Source of the DNA: Ferruginibacter sp.
GTDB lineage: Bacteria > Bacteroidota > Bacteroidia > Chitinophagales > Chitinophagaceae
Assembly (NCBI GenBank): GCA_013141435.1
Contig: JABFQZ010000034.1
Span: forward strand, 1 to 38,504
Reading direction: 5' to 3'
Length of the DNA: 38,504 nucleotides
In this document: one piece after another, positions 1 to 7,798 of the stretch
How the letters are laid out: each line of letters begins with the position of its first letter
How positions within the stretch are numbered: the stretch's first letter is position 1
Notes under the pieces: generated by a model
Told to the model about the DNA's origin: nothing
Seen by the model: the letters and a program-made list of their open reading frames with translations, nothing else
Databases searched by the model: none
Position numbers and translations under genes: made by a program

Positions 1-1
1 A

Positions 2-127
2 TTAAATCAGATTATGCCGACAATCAAATTGAAAATGCCAGCCGATAACATGGGTTTGCCAAAATGGGGGCAGAAGTGCTAAATTGAACATTTGGAATTC
101 TAATGAACATTGTGCTAACTTTGAACA
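2..127 (+). mobile_element. Possible insertion-sequence right end with ORF tail
   Basis: An open frame entering from the left ends with a stop at 80-82; its tail reads roughly MPADNMGLPKWGQKC. It is followed at once by three direct copies of TGAACATT starting at 85, 104 and 122, spaced 19 and 18 bases. Serial repeats just beyond a terminal ORF are typical of the ends of IS21-family elements, which finish in CA. I do not recognise the protein tail, and the left part lies outside the window, so the element call is only a suggestion. Confidence 0.22.
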
Positions 128-138
128 TTCGTACTTTT

Positions 139-238
139 AATACCAAGTACAATTTAATTTTAATTGGTATTACTTCGAGCATCAAACTATCCTTGGTAGG
201 TTACTCTCCAGCAGAGCCTACTTCCGTTTGGCTTGATG
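139..238. other. Structured intergenic stretch
   Basis: No gene is visible between 83 and 306. The stretch holds nested inverted repeats: AATACCAA (139-146) with TTGGTATT (164-171), and a larger fold with CATCAA (180-185) pairing with TTGATG (233-238), GTAGG (196-200) with CCTAC (217-221) and CTCT (204-207) with AGAG (213-216) around a CCAGC loop. It could be a 3' UTR structure, an RNA element or part of the putative mobile-element junction. No family is recognised. Confidence 0.35.
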
Positions 239-306
239 AAATAAAGTTGAATATTAATTTTTAAATGTGGGAAAAAGGTGAAAATAAACAGCCTACATTT
301 TGTCTA

Positions 307-1002
307 TTACTCCATTTTTTTTGTTTGTAATTTTTCGTAGATAACTACATTCATTAATACCAAAAGCAAGCCATAAAAAATATCTTCCACAGGTATTGTA
401 AAAATACGAGTAGCAAGGTTTTGATTATCATTATAAGTAATTACAGGTATTGCAGTAAGAAAACCATTTACAACCAAAAATGGTATTAAAATGATAACAT
501 AAGAAACTAAAAATGCTGTACTATTAAAAGACGAAAAATATTTTCGGAATAAAAAAATAAAAAAAATAAAAGTAGCTGTAAAAAAACTTGTGTAAGCTGT
601 GTAATAAAGCTTTAACGTAAAAATACCAACCATTAAAAGCAAAGCTCCTAATAGCAATAAAATTGTATCAGCCTTTTTATTGCTTTGTAACTTTGGAAAA
701 TAGCAAAGAATACATTCATAAACAAATAAGCAACAATAAGGCACAATAAAAAAAAACAAAATTTCTTCTAAGGGTAAATTATATATATATGTGTTGGCTA
801 TAACTTTTTCGGCATTAAAATACCAAACTCCTTTTGTTGCAAAAATGCTATCCCAAATAATGTAAAAAATAGCAGGTAAAATCATTGCTGCAAAAACAAA
901 TTTCCATTTTTTATAAAAAGCTACTTTTTTATCGAAACTTAAAAAAAACGGACCAGCAAATGAAACCGCAAGTATTAAAAAATATGTATAATTGGGTTTC
1001 AA
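307..1002 (-). CDS. crtY: Lycopene cyclase, CrtYc/CrtYd-fusion type
   Basis: Predicted integral-membrane lycopene cyclase that forms beta-ionone rings on lycopene. The 231-residue protein is almost entirely hydrophobic and holds two homologous halves. Each half carries the family's acidic motif: PLEE at about 77-80 and PVED at about 204-207. The FATKGVWYFN motif at about 54-63 is also typical of this domain. The frame is open further upstream to an ATG at 1089, but that part runs inside crtZ in another frame. I place the start at the TTG at 1002-1000, one base after the crtZ stop, because the product then begins like other family members (KPNYTYF) and at usual length. It is the last gene of the crt operon and is probably translated by coupling to crtZ. 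It is unrelated to the FAD-dependent CrtY/CrtL cyclases. Confidence 0.85.
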   Translation of the reverse strand: MKPNYTYFLILAVSFAGPFFLSFDKKVAFYKKWKFVFAAMILPAIFYIIWDSIFATKGVWYFNAEKVIANTYIYNLPLEEILFFFIVPYCCLFVYECILCYFPKLQSNKKADTILLLLGALLLMVGIFTLKLYYTAYTSFFTATFIFFIFLFRKYFSSFNSTAFLVSYVIILIPFLVVNGFLTAIPVITYNDNQNLATRIFTIPVEDIFYGLLLVLMNVVIYEKLQTKKME

Positions 1003-1003
1003 A

Positions 1004-1480
1004 TTATATACTATTTCGTTTATTATCGTCTTTAATTTTATCCCAATATTTTTTTGCAACCCATAAAAACCCAAAACTTTCACCCTCATGTTTATTAATG
1101 TGCTTGTGGTGCATTTTATGAGCCCAGCGTATGGTGCGAATATAATTATTATCGCTTCGGGTAAAAAGTTTTATGCGTTGATGAATTATAACTTCATGCA
1201 CAATAAAATATGCAAGCCCATACAATGTAAGCCCAGTGCCAATAGCAATAGACCAATATGCTTGATAAATAACCCCAAGCATTATTAGCAACCAACTTGG
1301 TATAGCAAATATTAAAAAAAACCAATCGTTTTTTTCAAAAACACCTTCCCCTTTTTCATGATGATCTTTATGCAAAAACCACATAAAGCCATGCATTACG
1401 TATTTGTGCAACCACCAAGTAAAACCTTCCATAATTATAAAAGTAAAAAAAGCAATAAAAAAATATAGAAGAATTTGCAT
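1004..1480 (-). CDS. crtZ: Beta-carotene 3-hydroxylase (fatty-acid hydroxylase superfamily)
   Basis: Membrane di-iron hydroxylase expected to add 3-hydroxyl groups to beta-ionone rings (beta-carotene to zeaxanthin type chemistry). The 158-residue protein has the histidine clusters of the family: His25 and His30 (HKYVMH), HKDHH at 37-41, an HEVIIH motif and a KMHHKH cluster in the C-terminal third, between hydrophobic segments. It ends one base before the TTG start of the lycopene cyclase and starts 5 bases after the stop of the CruF-like gene, so it is cotranscribed. Length is normal for bacterial CrtZ. Whether it acts on one or both ring ends cannot be read from the sequence. Confidence 0.88.
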   Translation of the reverse strand: MQILLYFFIAFFTFIIMEGFTWWLHKYVMHGFMWFLHKDHHEKGEGVFEKNDWFFLIFAIPSWLLIMLGVIYQAYWSIAIGTGLTLYGLAYFIVHEVIIHQRIKLFTRSDNNYIRTIRWAHKMHHKHINKHEGESFGFLWVAKKYWDKIKDDNKRNSI

Positions 1481-1485
1481 ATTTT

Positions 1486-2205
1486 TTATTTTAAAAAAGT
1501 TTGTAATAGCAAAAAAAACATGAGTTGTATAAGTAGCAAATTTACAGCGAATTTGTTTTGTTTATCAAATTTACTAAAATGAAAAATAGTTAAAATAATT
1601 AAACTAATTACAAACCAACTTATGTAATTATATAATGGTATTTTGTCGGCATTAGCCCAGTGCCAAAAATTAAGTTTAATAGCTACAGGCTCTAAAACCC
1701 AATCGAAAAATACAGCCAAAGTAGCCCCATCAATAATTACTGATATTGCATTTAAAGTTTTGGGAGGTAATTTTGTTTCGGTAGCTATAGCGGAAATAGC
1801 TTTGTTAATTATTGTGTGTGTAGTAACACCAGAGCAGTAAATTACAATAAACCAATTTAAGCCAATTATAATTGGTACACCCAATATTTTAAAACCTAAA
1901 ACATTGGTATAAGAATATGAGCCAAAAAGTAAACCTGTATTTACACCAAATGCCTCAGCAGCAAAACCAATACCACAAGCCATTGCAATAAAAAAATAAA
2001 ATGCTTTGCTTTTATTTTTTTGTGTATAAATTAGCAAGCCAAATGATAACATCAAATTAAAAGGAGTAGCTAAAGCGAATAAAGGTTTATTCAAAAATAA
2101 AAATCCAACAAGCCCAATTGTATGAAACAAAATTGCTATAGCTGTAGCAATAAATACTTTTTTATTTGTTATGTTACTCCAATAATTTTGAATTTTATTT
2201 TTCAT
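1486..2205 (-). CDS. CruF-like carotenoid biosynthesis protein (DUF422)
   Basis: A 239-residue polytopic membrane protein with about seven hydrophobic segments. The central stretch EAFGVNTGLLFGSYSYT, followed by LGVPIIIGLNWF, is characteristic of the carotenoid biosynthesis protein family DUF422, which contains CruF carotenoid 1',2'-hydratases. Such enzymes add water to an acyclic psi end group, as in gamma-carotene derivatives leading to myxol or saproxanthin. The gene lies between crtB and crtZ with gaps of 24 and 5 bases, so it belongs to the operon. The family is certain. The hydratase role is an inference, because DUF422 proteins also occur in organisms reported to make bicyclic carotenoids. 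Confidence 0.75.
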   Translation of the reverse strand: MKNKIQNYWSNITNKKVFIATAIAILFHTIGLVGFLFLNKPLFALATPFNLMLSFGLLIYTQKNKSKAFYFFIAMACGIGFAAEAFGVNTGLLFGSYSYTNVLGFKILGVPIIIGLNWFIVIYCSGVTTHTIINKAISAIATETKLPPKTLNAISVIIDGATLAVFFDWVLEPVAIKLNFWHWANADKIPLYNYISWFVISLIILTIFHFSKFDKQNKFAVNLLLIQLMFFLLLQTFLK

Positions 2206-2229
2206 TTATGCAAAAAAAAGAAATTGATA

Positions 2230-3063
2230 TTATATTTTATTAACTGCATTTTTGAGTTTAGCTTTTGCTAAAATTATTGCTTTGCCAAAATCTGGTATCC
2301 TTATACGTTTATTCAAAATATCTTCAGCTTTTGTGTTTTTTATTTTTTCGAAAAGCGATAAATAATATACGTAAGCTACATATACACCAAACTTAGCTTT
2401 TGTTGGCAATTGCATTATGCCTACATAGGCTTTGGCAAAATCGTTGGCTATATCGGCTTCTATTTGTTTCTTTGCTTTTAATGTAAAATTATTAAAGTCT
2501 ACACCCGGAAAATAAGTTCTACTTAATAGCTCATAATCTGCTTTTACATCTCTCAAAAAATTTACTTTTTGAAAAGCTGCGCCTAAAGATTGTGCCGATG
2601 GTTTTAGCTTTTCGTACTCTTCCTTATTGCCATTACAAAAAACATACAAGCACATAAGTCCAACCACTTCGGCACTTCCATATATGTATGCATCGTATCC
2701 AGCTTTGTCGTATTTACATTCCTGCAAATCCATTTCCATACTATTAAAAAATGCTTCTATTAAATGATGATCTATTTCGTATTTATTTACTGTTATTTGA
2801 AAACTGTGCAAAATCGGATTTAGGCTTATCCCTCTTTTTATAGCATCATAAGTTTCTTTTTTAAAATTGGTAAGCAGCTCTTCTTTATTATAATCATGAA
2901 AAGTATCTACAATTTCATCGGCAAAGCGCACAAATCCATAAATATTAAAGATGGGAGTATGCAAATCTTTATCCAATAATTTGATAGAACTACTAAACGA
3001 AGTGCTATATTTTTCGGTAGTTATTTTGCTGCAATGTTCGCTTAATTCTTGAAATAATTTCAT
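2230..3063 (-). CDS. crtB: Phytoene/squalene synthase family, phytoene synthase
   Basis: Condenses two geranylgeranyl diphosphates into phytoene, the first committed carotenoid step. The 277-residue protein has the two Mg-diphosphate aspartate motifs: RFADEIVDTFHD (Asp49 to Asp53) and NFLRDVKADYE (Asp172 to Asp176). It also has the YIYGSAEVVGLM segment near 127-138 and the QSLGAAFQKVNFLRD helix typical of the family. Length is slightly below the 290-310 common in proteobacteria but normal for Bacteroidota. It starts 20 bases after the stop of crtI. No GGPP synthase (crtE) is in the window, so substrate must come from a gene elsewhere. Confidence 0.92.
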   Translation of the reverse strand: MKLFQELSEHCSKITTEKYSTSFSSSIKLLDKDLHTPIFNIYGFVRFADEIVDTFHDYNKEELLTNFKKETYDAIKRGISLNPILHSFQITVNKYEIDHHLIEAFFNSMEMDLQECKYDKAGYDAYIYGSAEVVGLMCLYVFCNGNKEEYEKLKPSAQSLGAAFQKVNFLRDVKADYELLSRTYFPGVDFNNFTLKAKKQIEADIANDFAKAYVGIMQLPTKAKFGVYVAYVYYLSLFEKIKNTKAEDILNKRIRIPDFGKAIILAKAKLKNAVNKI

Positions 3064-3083
3064 TCCTATTTTAATATTTTTAT

Positions 3084-4571
3084 TTATCCAAAATATTTTA
3101 CAACTTCTTTGCTTACAACTTCGCCACTAATTAAGCATGGTGGTACACCTGGCCCAGGCACTGTTAATTGCCCTGTGTAAAATAAGTTTTTTATTTTTAA
3201 ACTTCGGCACGAAGGTTTTAAAACCGCTGTTTGCATAAGTGTATTTGCTAAACCATAAGCATTTCCTTTAAATGAATTGTAATCGGCTTTAAAATCCGAA
3301 ACACCAATACATTTTTTATATACTATCGAATCTGAAATGCTGTATCCAGTTTTATCTTCAAATCTTTTTACTATTTTTTGAAAATACTTATCTTTTAATT
3401 CATCGGTATCACCCTCAAGCCCTGCTGCAATAGGTATTAAAAAAAACAATGTTTCGTAGCCATTTGGTGCTGCTTCTGGCTCTGTAACGGTTGGTGCCGA
3501 TACATAAAATGATGGTTCTGTTGGCCATTGTTTTGTGGTGTATATTTCTTTGCCGTGTATTTCAAAGTCGGTATCAAAAAAAAGTGTATGATGCAAAATG
3601 CCATCTAACTTTTTATTGATGCCAACGTAATACAAAAGGCAACTTGGCGCCATTAACTTTTTTTCCCAATATTTTTCGGAATAAGATTGGTTTTCTTTTG
3701 CCAAAAGTTTTGTTTCTATAAAATTATAATCGGCACCACCAATTATAACATCGGCTTCAAAAATTTTTTGTTCGTTATTTTCTGTAGTAGCAACAACGGC
3801 TGTGGCTACACTGTTTTTAGTTTCTATTTTGGTTACATTATGACCAAAATAAAAATTTACTCCAAGCTCTTTTGCTAACGAGTACATAGCATTTACAACT
3901 GCATACATGCCACCAATAGGGTGCCAAGTGCCTAGTTTTATATCGGCATAGTTCATTAGGCTATAAAGCGCTGGTGTATCTTGTGGCAAAGCGCCTAAAA
4001 ACAATACAGGAAACTCCAATAACTGCCTAAGTTTAGGGTGTTTGAAAAGTTTGAAAATGTGTTTTCTTATAGAGGTAAATACATCTAACTTAAATACACC
4101 TTTTATTAAATCTATATCTAAAAATTCGGAGTAAGATTGGCCAGGCTTGTGTACTAATTTATTAATACCAATATTATATTTAAACTCGGCTTCTTTTAAA
4201 AAAGTATCTAATTTATTTGCAGCACCAACCTCTGTTTTTTCAAACAATGCTTTTAGTTCTTCGTAATTAGCAGGTATATCCATTGGCTCATCTTCCCAAT
4301 ATATTCTATACGATGGCTCTAATCTTTTTAGCTGATAATAATCGGTAGTTTTTTTACCAAAGCATTCAAAAAAACGTTCAAAAACTTCGGGCATCCAATA
4401 CCAGCTTGGTCCCATATCAAAGGTAAAGCCTTGGGTTTTTAATTGCCTAGCTCTGCCGCCTGGAGTACTTTGCTTTTCAACTAAAGTTACAGCCCAACCT
4501 GCTTTTGCCATAAAACATGCAGCTGATAAACCTGCAAATCCTGAACCTATTACAACAACATTTTTTTTCAT
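3084..4571 (-). CDS. crtI: Phytoene desaturase
   Basis: FAD-dependent desaturase converting phytoene to lycopene. The 495-residue protein starts with a Rossmann dinucleotide fold (GSGFAG at 9-14, then an acidic end of beta-2 at VEK) and ends with the CrtI-family signature YTGQLTVPGPGVPPCLISGE near residues 463-482. Length matches bacterial CrtI. It is the first gene of the minus-strand crt operon; crtB follows after 20 bases. A possible promoter -7 element (TAAATTTG) lies about 45 bases upstream. The family also includes CrtD and CrtN, but association with crtB and the full-length motif set favour CrtI. Confidence 0.9.
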   Translation of the reverse strand: MKKNVVVIGSGFAGLSAACFMAKAGWAVTLVEKQSTPGGRARQLKTQGFTFDMGPSWYWMPEVFERFFECFGKKTTDYYQLKRLEPSYRIYWEDEPMDIPANYEELKALFEKTEVGAANKLDTFLKEAEFKYNIGINKLVHKPGQSYSEFLDIDLIKGVFKLDVFTSIRKHIFKLFKHPKLRQLLEFPVLFLGALPQDTPALYSLMNYADIKLGTWHPIGGMYAVVNAMYSLAKELGVNFYFGHNVTKIETKNSVATAVVATTENNEQKIFEADVIIGGADYNFIETKLLAKENQSYSEKYWEKKLMAPSCLLYYVGINKKLDGILHHTLFFDTDFEIHGKEIYTTKQWPTEPSFYVSAPTVTEPEAAPNGYETLFFLIPIAAGLEGDTDELKDKYFQKIVKRFEDKTGYSISDSIVYKKCIGVSDFKADYNSFKGNAYGLANTLMQTAVLKPSCRSLKIKNLFYTGQLTVPGPGVPPCLISGEVVSKEVVKYFG

Positions 4572-4614
4572 GAATTTGCAAAAATTAATACATCGTTATT
4601 GATGCGATTTGATG

Positions 4615-4622
4615 CAAATTTA
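4615..4622 (-). promoter_or_regulatory. Candidate -7 box of the crt operon
   Basis: On the minus strand the octamer TAAATTTG matches the Bacteroidota -7 consensus TAnnTTTG, about 45 bases before the crtI ATG. No TTG-type -33 element lies at the usual 19-20 base distance, so support is weak. Confidence 0.25.
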
Positions 4623-4668
4623 AAGTTATAATGGTAAAAAAATAGTAATTGTTTAATATATAGCAGTA

Positions 4669-5331
4669 TTAAAAATTTCTTACTGGTAAATCTTTAAAAA
4701 AAGTATTTGTAAGCTTGTTTTTTGGAAAAATAATGGACCATGCCGTTAAAAAAATAATTTTAATATCGGTAAGTATTGATGCGTTTTTTTGGTACCACAT
4801 TTCTACCTCTGCCTTAAAAGGGAATATATAATTTTTGTAAAAGGTTAAAGGGTCTCCTTTTTGTGCTGATACCAATGCTTCCTCGTCTCTAAAAATTAGT
4901 GACCCTATGCCTGTCATGCCAGGTTTTACATTGTATATTTTTTCTTGAATATCTGGTGAATAATTTTTAAAACTTACAGGCATTAATGGCCTTGGCCCTA
5001 CAATACTCATGGTGCCATTGAGTACATTTATTATTTGAGGCAATTCGTTTATTTTAGATCTTCTTAAAAAACTTCCAATTGCTGTAACTCTTGGGTCGTT
5101 TCGTAATGTAATATCGCCTGTGCCAATATTTGGGCTGTTTTTTTGCATAGTTGCAAATTTCCAAATATTGAATAATTTATTTTTAAACCCCACTCTTTTT
5201 TGTAGATAAAACACTTCCTTTTCGCCAGTAAATAGCAAAATAAAACTGCACGGAATTAAAATAGGCGATAAGAGTATTAGAGCTATAATAGCAATTAGGA
5301 TATCAATTACTCTTTTTAAAAATAAATACAT
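4669..5331 (-). CDS. Initiating phosphosugar transferase (bacterial sugar transferase family), variant catalytic motif
   Basis: Member of the monotopic polyprenyl-phosphate phosphosugar-1-phosphate transferase family (PglC/WcaJ catalytic domain). It would load the first sugar phosphate onto undecaprenyl phosphate at the inner membrane. The 220-residue protein has one N-terminal membrane helix (about 8-34), the VFYLQKRVG segment and the GPRPLMP motif near 112-118. It is the short PglC-like form without the long N-terminal region of WcaJ. The catalytic Asp-Glu pair is Asn95-Glu96 here (KINELPQ), and the usual GDMS reads GTMS (106-109), so the normal nucleophile position is changed. It lies 21 bases after the LegC-like aminotransferase, which suggests the initiating sugar is that pathway's product. 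Confidence 0.85.
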   Translation of the reverse strand: MYLFLKRVIDILIAIIALILLSPILIPCSFILLFTGEKEVFYLQKRVGFKNKLFNIWKFATMQKNSPNIGTGDITLRNDPRVTAIGSFLRRSKINELPQIINVLNGTMSIVGPRPLMPVSFKNYSPDIQEKIYNVKPGMTGIGSLIFRDEEALVSAQKGDPLTFYKNYIFPFKAEVEMWYQKNASILTDIKIIFLTAWSIIFPKNKLTNTFFKDLPVRNF

Positions 5332-5352
5332 TGCTACAAAAATACATTTTTT

Positions 5353-6483
5353 TTAAAAATTATTGAGTACTGTTTTTGCTACTTGCTCTAATTGCTCATT
5401 GGTAATGTAAGTGCTGCAGGGTAAACTTAGGCAATTTTGATAAACTTTGTTAGATAAGTCGTTGTGTGTAAAGTAAATTTCATTTACAAACATGGGTAAT
5501 TTATTCATTGGTACCCAAAATGGCCTGCTTTGTAAGCCAGCATCATTTAATGCTTTTAAAATTTGCTTTTGTTTGGTTGTACTTATTGTAGGTAGCCAAT
5601 TATTTGGCAATACATGTTCTGTTAATTTTTGAAATTCAATATCTGCTACTTTTGAAAATGCGTTTTTATAAAATTCGGTTATTTCTTTTTTCTTATTAAT
5701 AAAACCTGGCAGTTGCTCCATTTGTGCTACACCCATTGCTGCTGCTACATTTACAAGGCGATAATTATATCCAATTTCGTCGTGTACATATTCAAATGCA
5801 TCGCTTTTTGCTTGTGTGGTAAGATGCTTTGCTTTTTTTGCTAACTCCTCATCATTGGTTACAATCATACCACCGCCGCCTGTAGTTATAATTTTATTGC
5901 CGTTATAACTAAATGTACCCATTAATCCAAAGCTACCTGCATGTTTGCCTTTGTAATAAGAGCCCAAGGCCTCGGTACTATCTTCTATAATTATGATATT
6001 ATGTTTTTTTGCTAGTGCTAATAACCTATCCATATCGCACATGTTACCCAATACATGCACTGGCATAATTACTGGTATGCGTTTATTTGTTTTTTTGTGG
6101 TAACAAATATTATTTCGCTGCTCGGTTTCGGTTTCTAAAAATTCTTGTAGCAAATCCAAATCCAATTGCCATGTATCTTTATCTACATCTATTAATGCTA
6201 CATTAGCACCCATGTATTTTATAGAATTAATTGAAGCTATAAAAGTGATATTTGGTGCTATAATTAAATCTTGGGCAGTAACTTTTTGTAAAATTAAGCA
6301 GATGTGTAAAGCTGTAGTACCGCAACTAGTAGCTACTGCATATTTAGTGCCAGCAAACTGGGCGGTCATTTCTTCAAATTGGGTTACGTATTTACCAACA
6401 CTGCTTACCCAACCAGTTTCTAAGCAATCGGTAACATATTTTATTTCGTTACCCGCCATATTTGGCCCACTAAGTAATACCAT
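5353..6483 (-). CDS. LegC-family PLP-dependent sugar-nucleotide aminotransferase
   Basis: DegT/DnrJ/EryC1/StrS-fold aminotransferase that would put an amino group on C4 of a 4-keto-6-deoxy sugar nucleotide. Key features: MVLLSGPNMAGNEIKYV at the N terminus and GWVSS, both typical of the LegC family; the PLP-phosphate-contacting EDSTEALGSYYKGKHAG; the Schiff-base lysine in SYNGNKIITTGGGG (Lys197 from this start). The frame extends to a TTG at 6504, but that codon sits inside the putative -7 box, and family members begin at MxxLSxPN, so I use the ATG at 6483 (376 residues). It forms a unit with the sugar transferase downstream. Its substrate is probably made by the PglF-like dehydratase encoded just upstream. 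PglE-type bacillosamine and LegC-type legionaminate routes cannot be separated from this gene alone. Confidence 0.85.
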   Translation of the reverse strand: MVLLSGPNMAGNEIKYVTDCLETGWVSSVGKYVTQFEEMTAQFAGTKYAVATSCGTTALHICLILQKVTAQDLIIAPNITFIASINSIKYMGANVALIDVDKDTWQLDLDLLQEFLETETEQRNNICYHKKTNKRIPVIMPVHVLGNMCDMDRLLALAKKHNIIIIEDSTEALGSYYKGKHAGSFGLMGTFSYNGNKIITTGGGGMIVTNDEELAKKAKHLTTQAKSDAFEYVHDEIGYNYRLVNVAAAMGVAQMEQLPGFINKKKEITEFYKNAFSKVADIEFQKLTEHVLPNNWLPTISTTKQKQILKALNDAGLQSRPFWVPMNKLPMFVNEIYFTHNDLSNKVYQNCLSLPCSTYITNEQLEQVAKTVLNNF

Positions 6484-6501
6484 TTTATAGAATTTAATTG
6501 G

Positions 6502-6533
6502 CAAAGGTATTAAAATAAAAATACCCTAGCAAA
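6502..6533 (-). promoter_or_regulatory. Promoter of the aminotransferase-sugar transferase unit
   Basis: On the minus strand TTTG (6533-6530) is followed after exactly 20 bases by TACCTTTG (6509-6502), a full match to the Bacteroidota TTTG-N19/20-TAnnTTTG pattern. Transcription would start about 13 bases before the ATG at 6483. The -33 element lies in the loop and stem of the terminator hairpin at 6521-6544. Confidence 0.5.
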
Positions 6534-6544
6534 TGCTAGGGTAT
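6521..6544 (-). terminator. Intrinsic terminator after the PglF-like dehydratase gene
   Basis: A perfect 10-bp stem (ATACCCTAGC / GCTAGGGTAT) with a 4-base loop is followed on the minus strand by TTTTTATTTTAA. It lies 23 bases past the dehydratase stop at 6567, so it ends the long minus-strand unit that starts at 13713. Confidence 0.75.
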
Positions 6545-6566
6545 TAAAAAATTGCATTGTAAAAAA

Positions 6567-7781
6567 TCACATTTTATTATCCAAACTTTTACCTGTATTA
6601 ATATGGCTAAAATTTGGAATTATGGTTTTTAGTGTTGCTATTATTTCATCTTTAGTAATAGATTCTTTTTTAAATAAGGTTTCTATATCATTTAAAACTG
6701 TAGATAAACTTTCCATAGTTTTTTTAGGATAGTCGGTTACAACACCTAAATTGATAAATCTGTCGTTATCTAATTTTTCATTTACGGTAAAAAATTCTTC
6801 GAATGATTTTTCGCCATCGGTATCCGATGTAAAGTAGTATACGGGGTATTTTGTATCGCTATCCTTAAGCAAAAGCGCATTTTCTTTTGCTTCATTTTCT
6901 GTTTGGCAATAATCTGGTAGTAGATTATAAGCTGCCAAAAAATTATTGGCAATGCTACTAAAAGTTTGCATATCGTCTTCGGCAAGTTTAGGAAAAAATA
7001 TTTCGGTTGTTTTTCCTAGAATACATGCTAGCATACATAATTGTCCGCTTTCTTTTGGCGATACAAAATATCTTTTAATATCAGATGGTGCCGCAAGTGG
7101 CTGCTGCTTTGCCATACGCTCTATAAATCCAAATAATAAACTTCCATTGCTAAAAGCTACATTGGCAAACCTTGCAGTGGTCACTTTAAATTTATCGGAG
7201 TAAGCCATTATAACTTCTTCCATCAATTTTTTTGATGCCCCCATTAAATTTACAGGATTAGCCGCTTTGTCGGTACTTACACAAAAGAAATGCTTTGGCG
7301 GATATGCAACCAATAAATCTAAAAACTTTTTTGCTTTTAGTACATTGTTTTCTATCATGGCTTCAATGCTATAAGCATCTTTTTCGCTACGAACATGTTT
7401 GTGTGCGGCAAAGTTGGCTACAATATCAAACCCATTGTTGTTTTTAAACAGCTTGTAAAATACTGGGCTATCAAAATCTATTGGGTAGGTAATAATATTT
7501 ATGGTGTTTTTAAAATTACCATTGCTACGTACATCTCTAACCAATTCGGTAAGGCCATTTTCATTTATATCCACCACATACACTATAGCAGGGTTAAATT
7601 CTAAAATGGCTTTTATATAACTGCTACCAATGGTACCTGCACCTCCAATTACCAATACAGATTTCCCTTCAATTTCTTGGGTTAATGTATGGCTATTGTT
7701 TATAATGTCGTTATCAAAAAAAGATGTTTCCCTTTTTGTAATATTTTTAGAAATGAATTTTTCTATATTAAATATTTGCAT
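6567..7781 (-). CDS. FlaA1/PglF-like UDP-GlcNAc 4,6-dehydratase (CapD family)
   Basis: Extended SDR enzyme expected to convert a UDP-HexNAc to the 4-keto-6-deoxy intermediate. The 404-residue protein carries the NAD-binding GGAGTIG at 46-52, an NFAAHKHV motif near 123-130 and STDKAANPVNLMGASK at 169-184. In this family the SDR catalytic Tyr is replaced by Met before the Lys, and that Met180/Lys184 arrangement is present, which marks the FlaA1/PglF group and not RmlB-like enzymes. It lacks the N-terminal membrane helices of PglF and is a soluble form, with about 100 extra C-terminal residues. It starts 17 bases after the acyltransferase gene. The matching aminotransferase lies just beyond the terminator. 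Confidence 0.82.
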   Translation of the reverse strand: MQIFNIEKFISKNITKRETSFFDNDIINNSHTLTQEIEGKSVLVIGGAGTIGSSYIKAILEFNPAIVYVVDINENGLTELVRDVRSNGNFKNTINIITYPIDFDSPVFYKLFKNNNGFDIVANFAAHKHVRSEKDAYSIEAMIENNVLKAKKFLDLLVAYPPKHFFCVSTDKAANPVNLMGASKKLMEEVIMAYSDKFKVTTARFANVAFSNGSLLFGFIERMAKQQPLAAPSDIKRYFVSPKESGQLCMLACILGKTTEIFFPKLAEDDMQTFSSIANNFLAAYNLLPDYCQTENEAKENALLLKDSDTKYPVYYFTSDTDGEKSFEEFFTVNEKLDNDRFINLGVVTDYPKKTMESLSTVLNDIETLFKKESITKDEIIATLKTIIPNFSHINTGKSLDNKM

Positions 7782-7798
7782 AAAATCTATCGCTTTAT

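Noticed and set aside
1003..1089. 29-codon N-terminal extension of the lycopene cyclase from an ATG at 1089
   Set aside because: It lies within crtZ in another frame and the family N terminus begins at the TTG at 1002.
6484..6504. Seven-codon extension of the LegC-like aminotransferase to a TTG at 6504
   Set aside because: The codon is part of the -7 box, and family members begin at the ATG at 6483.
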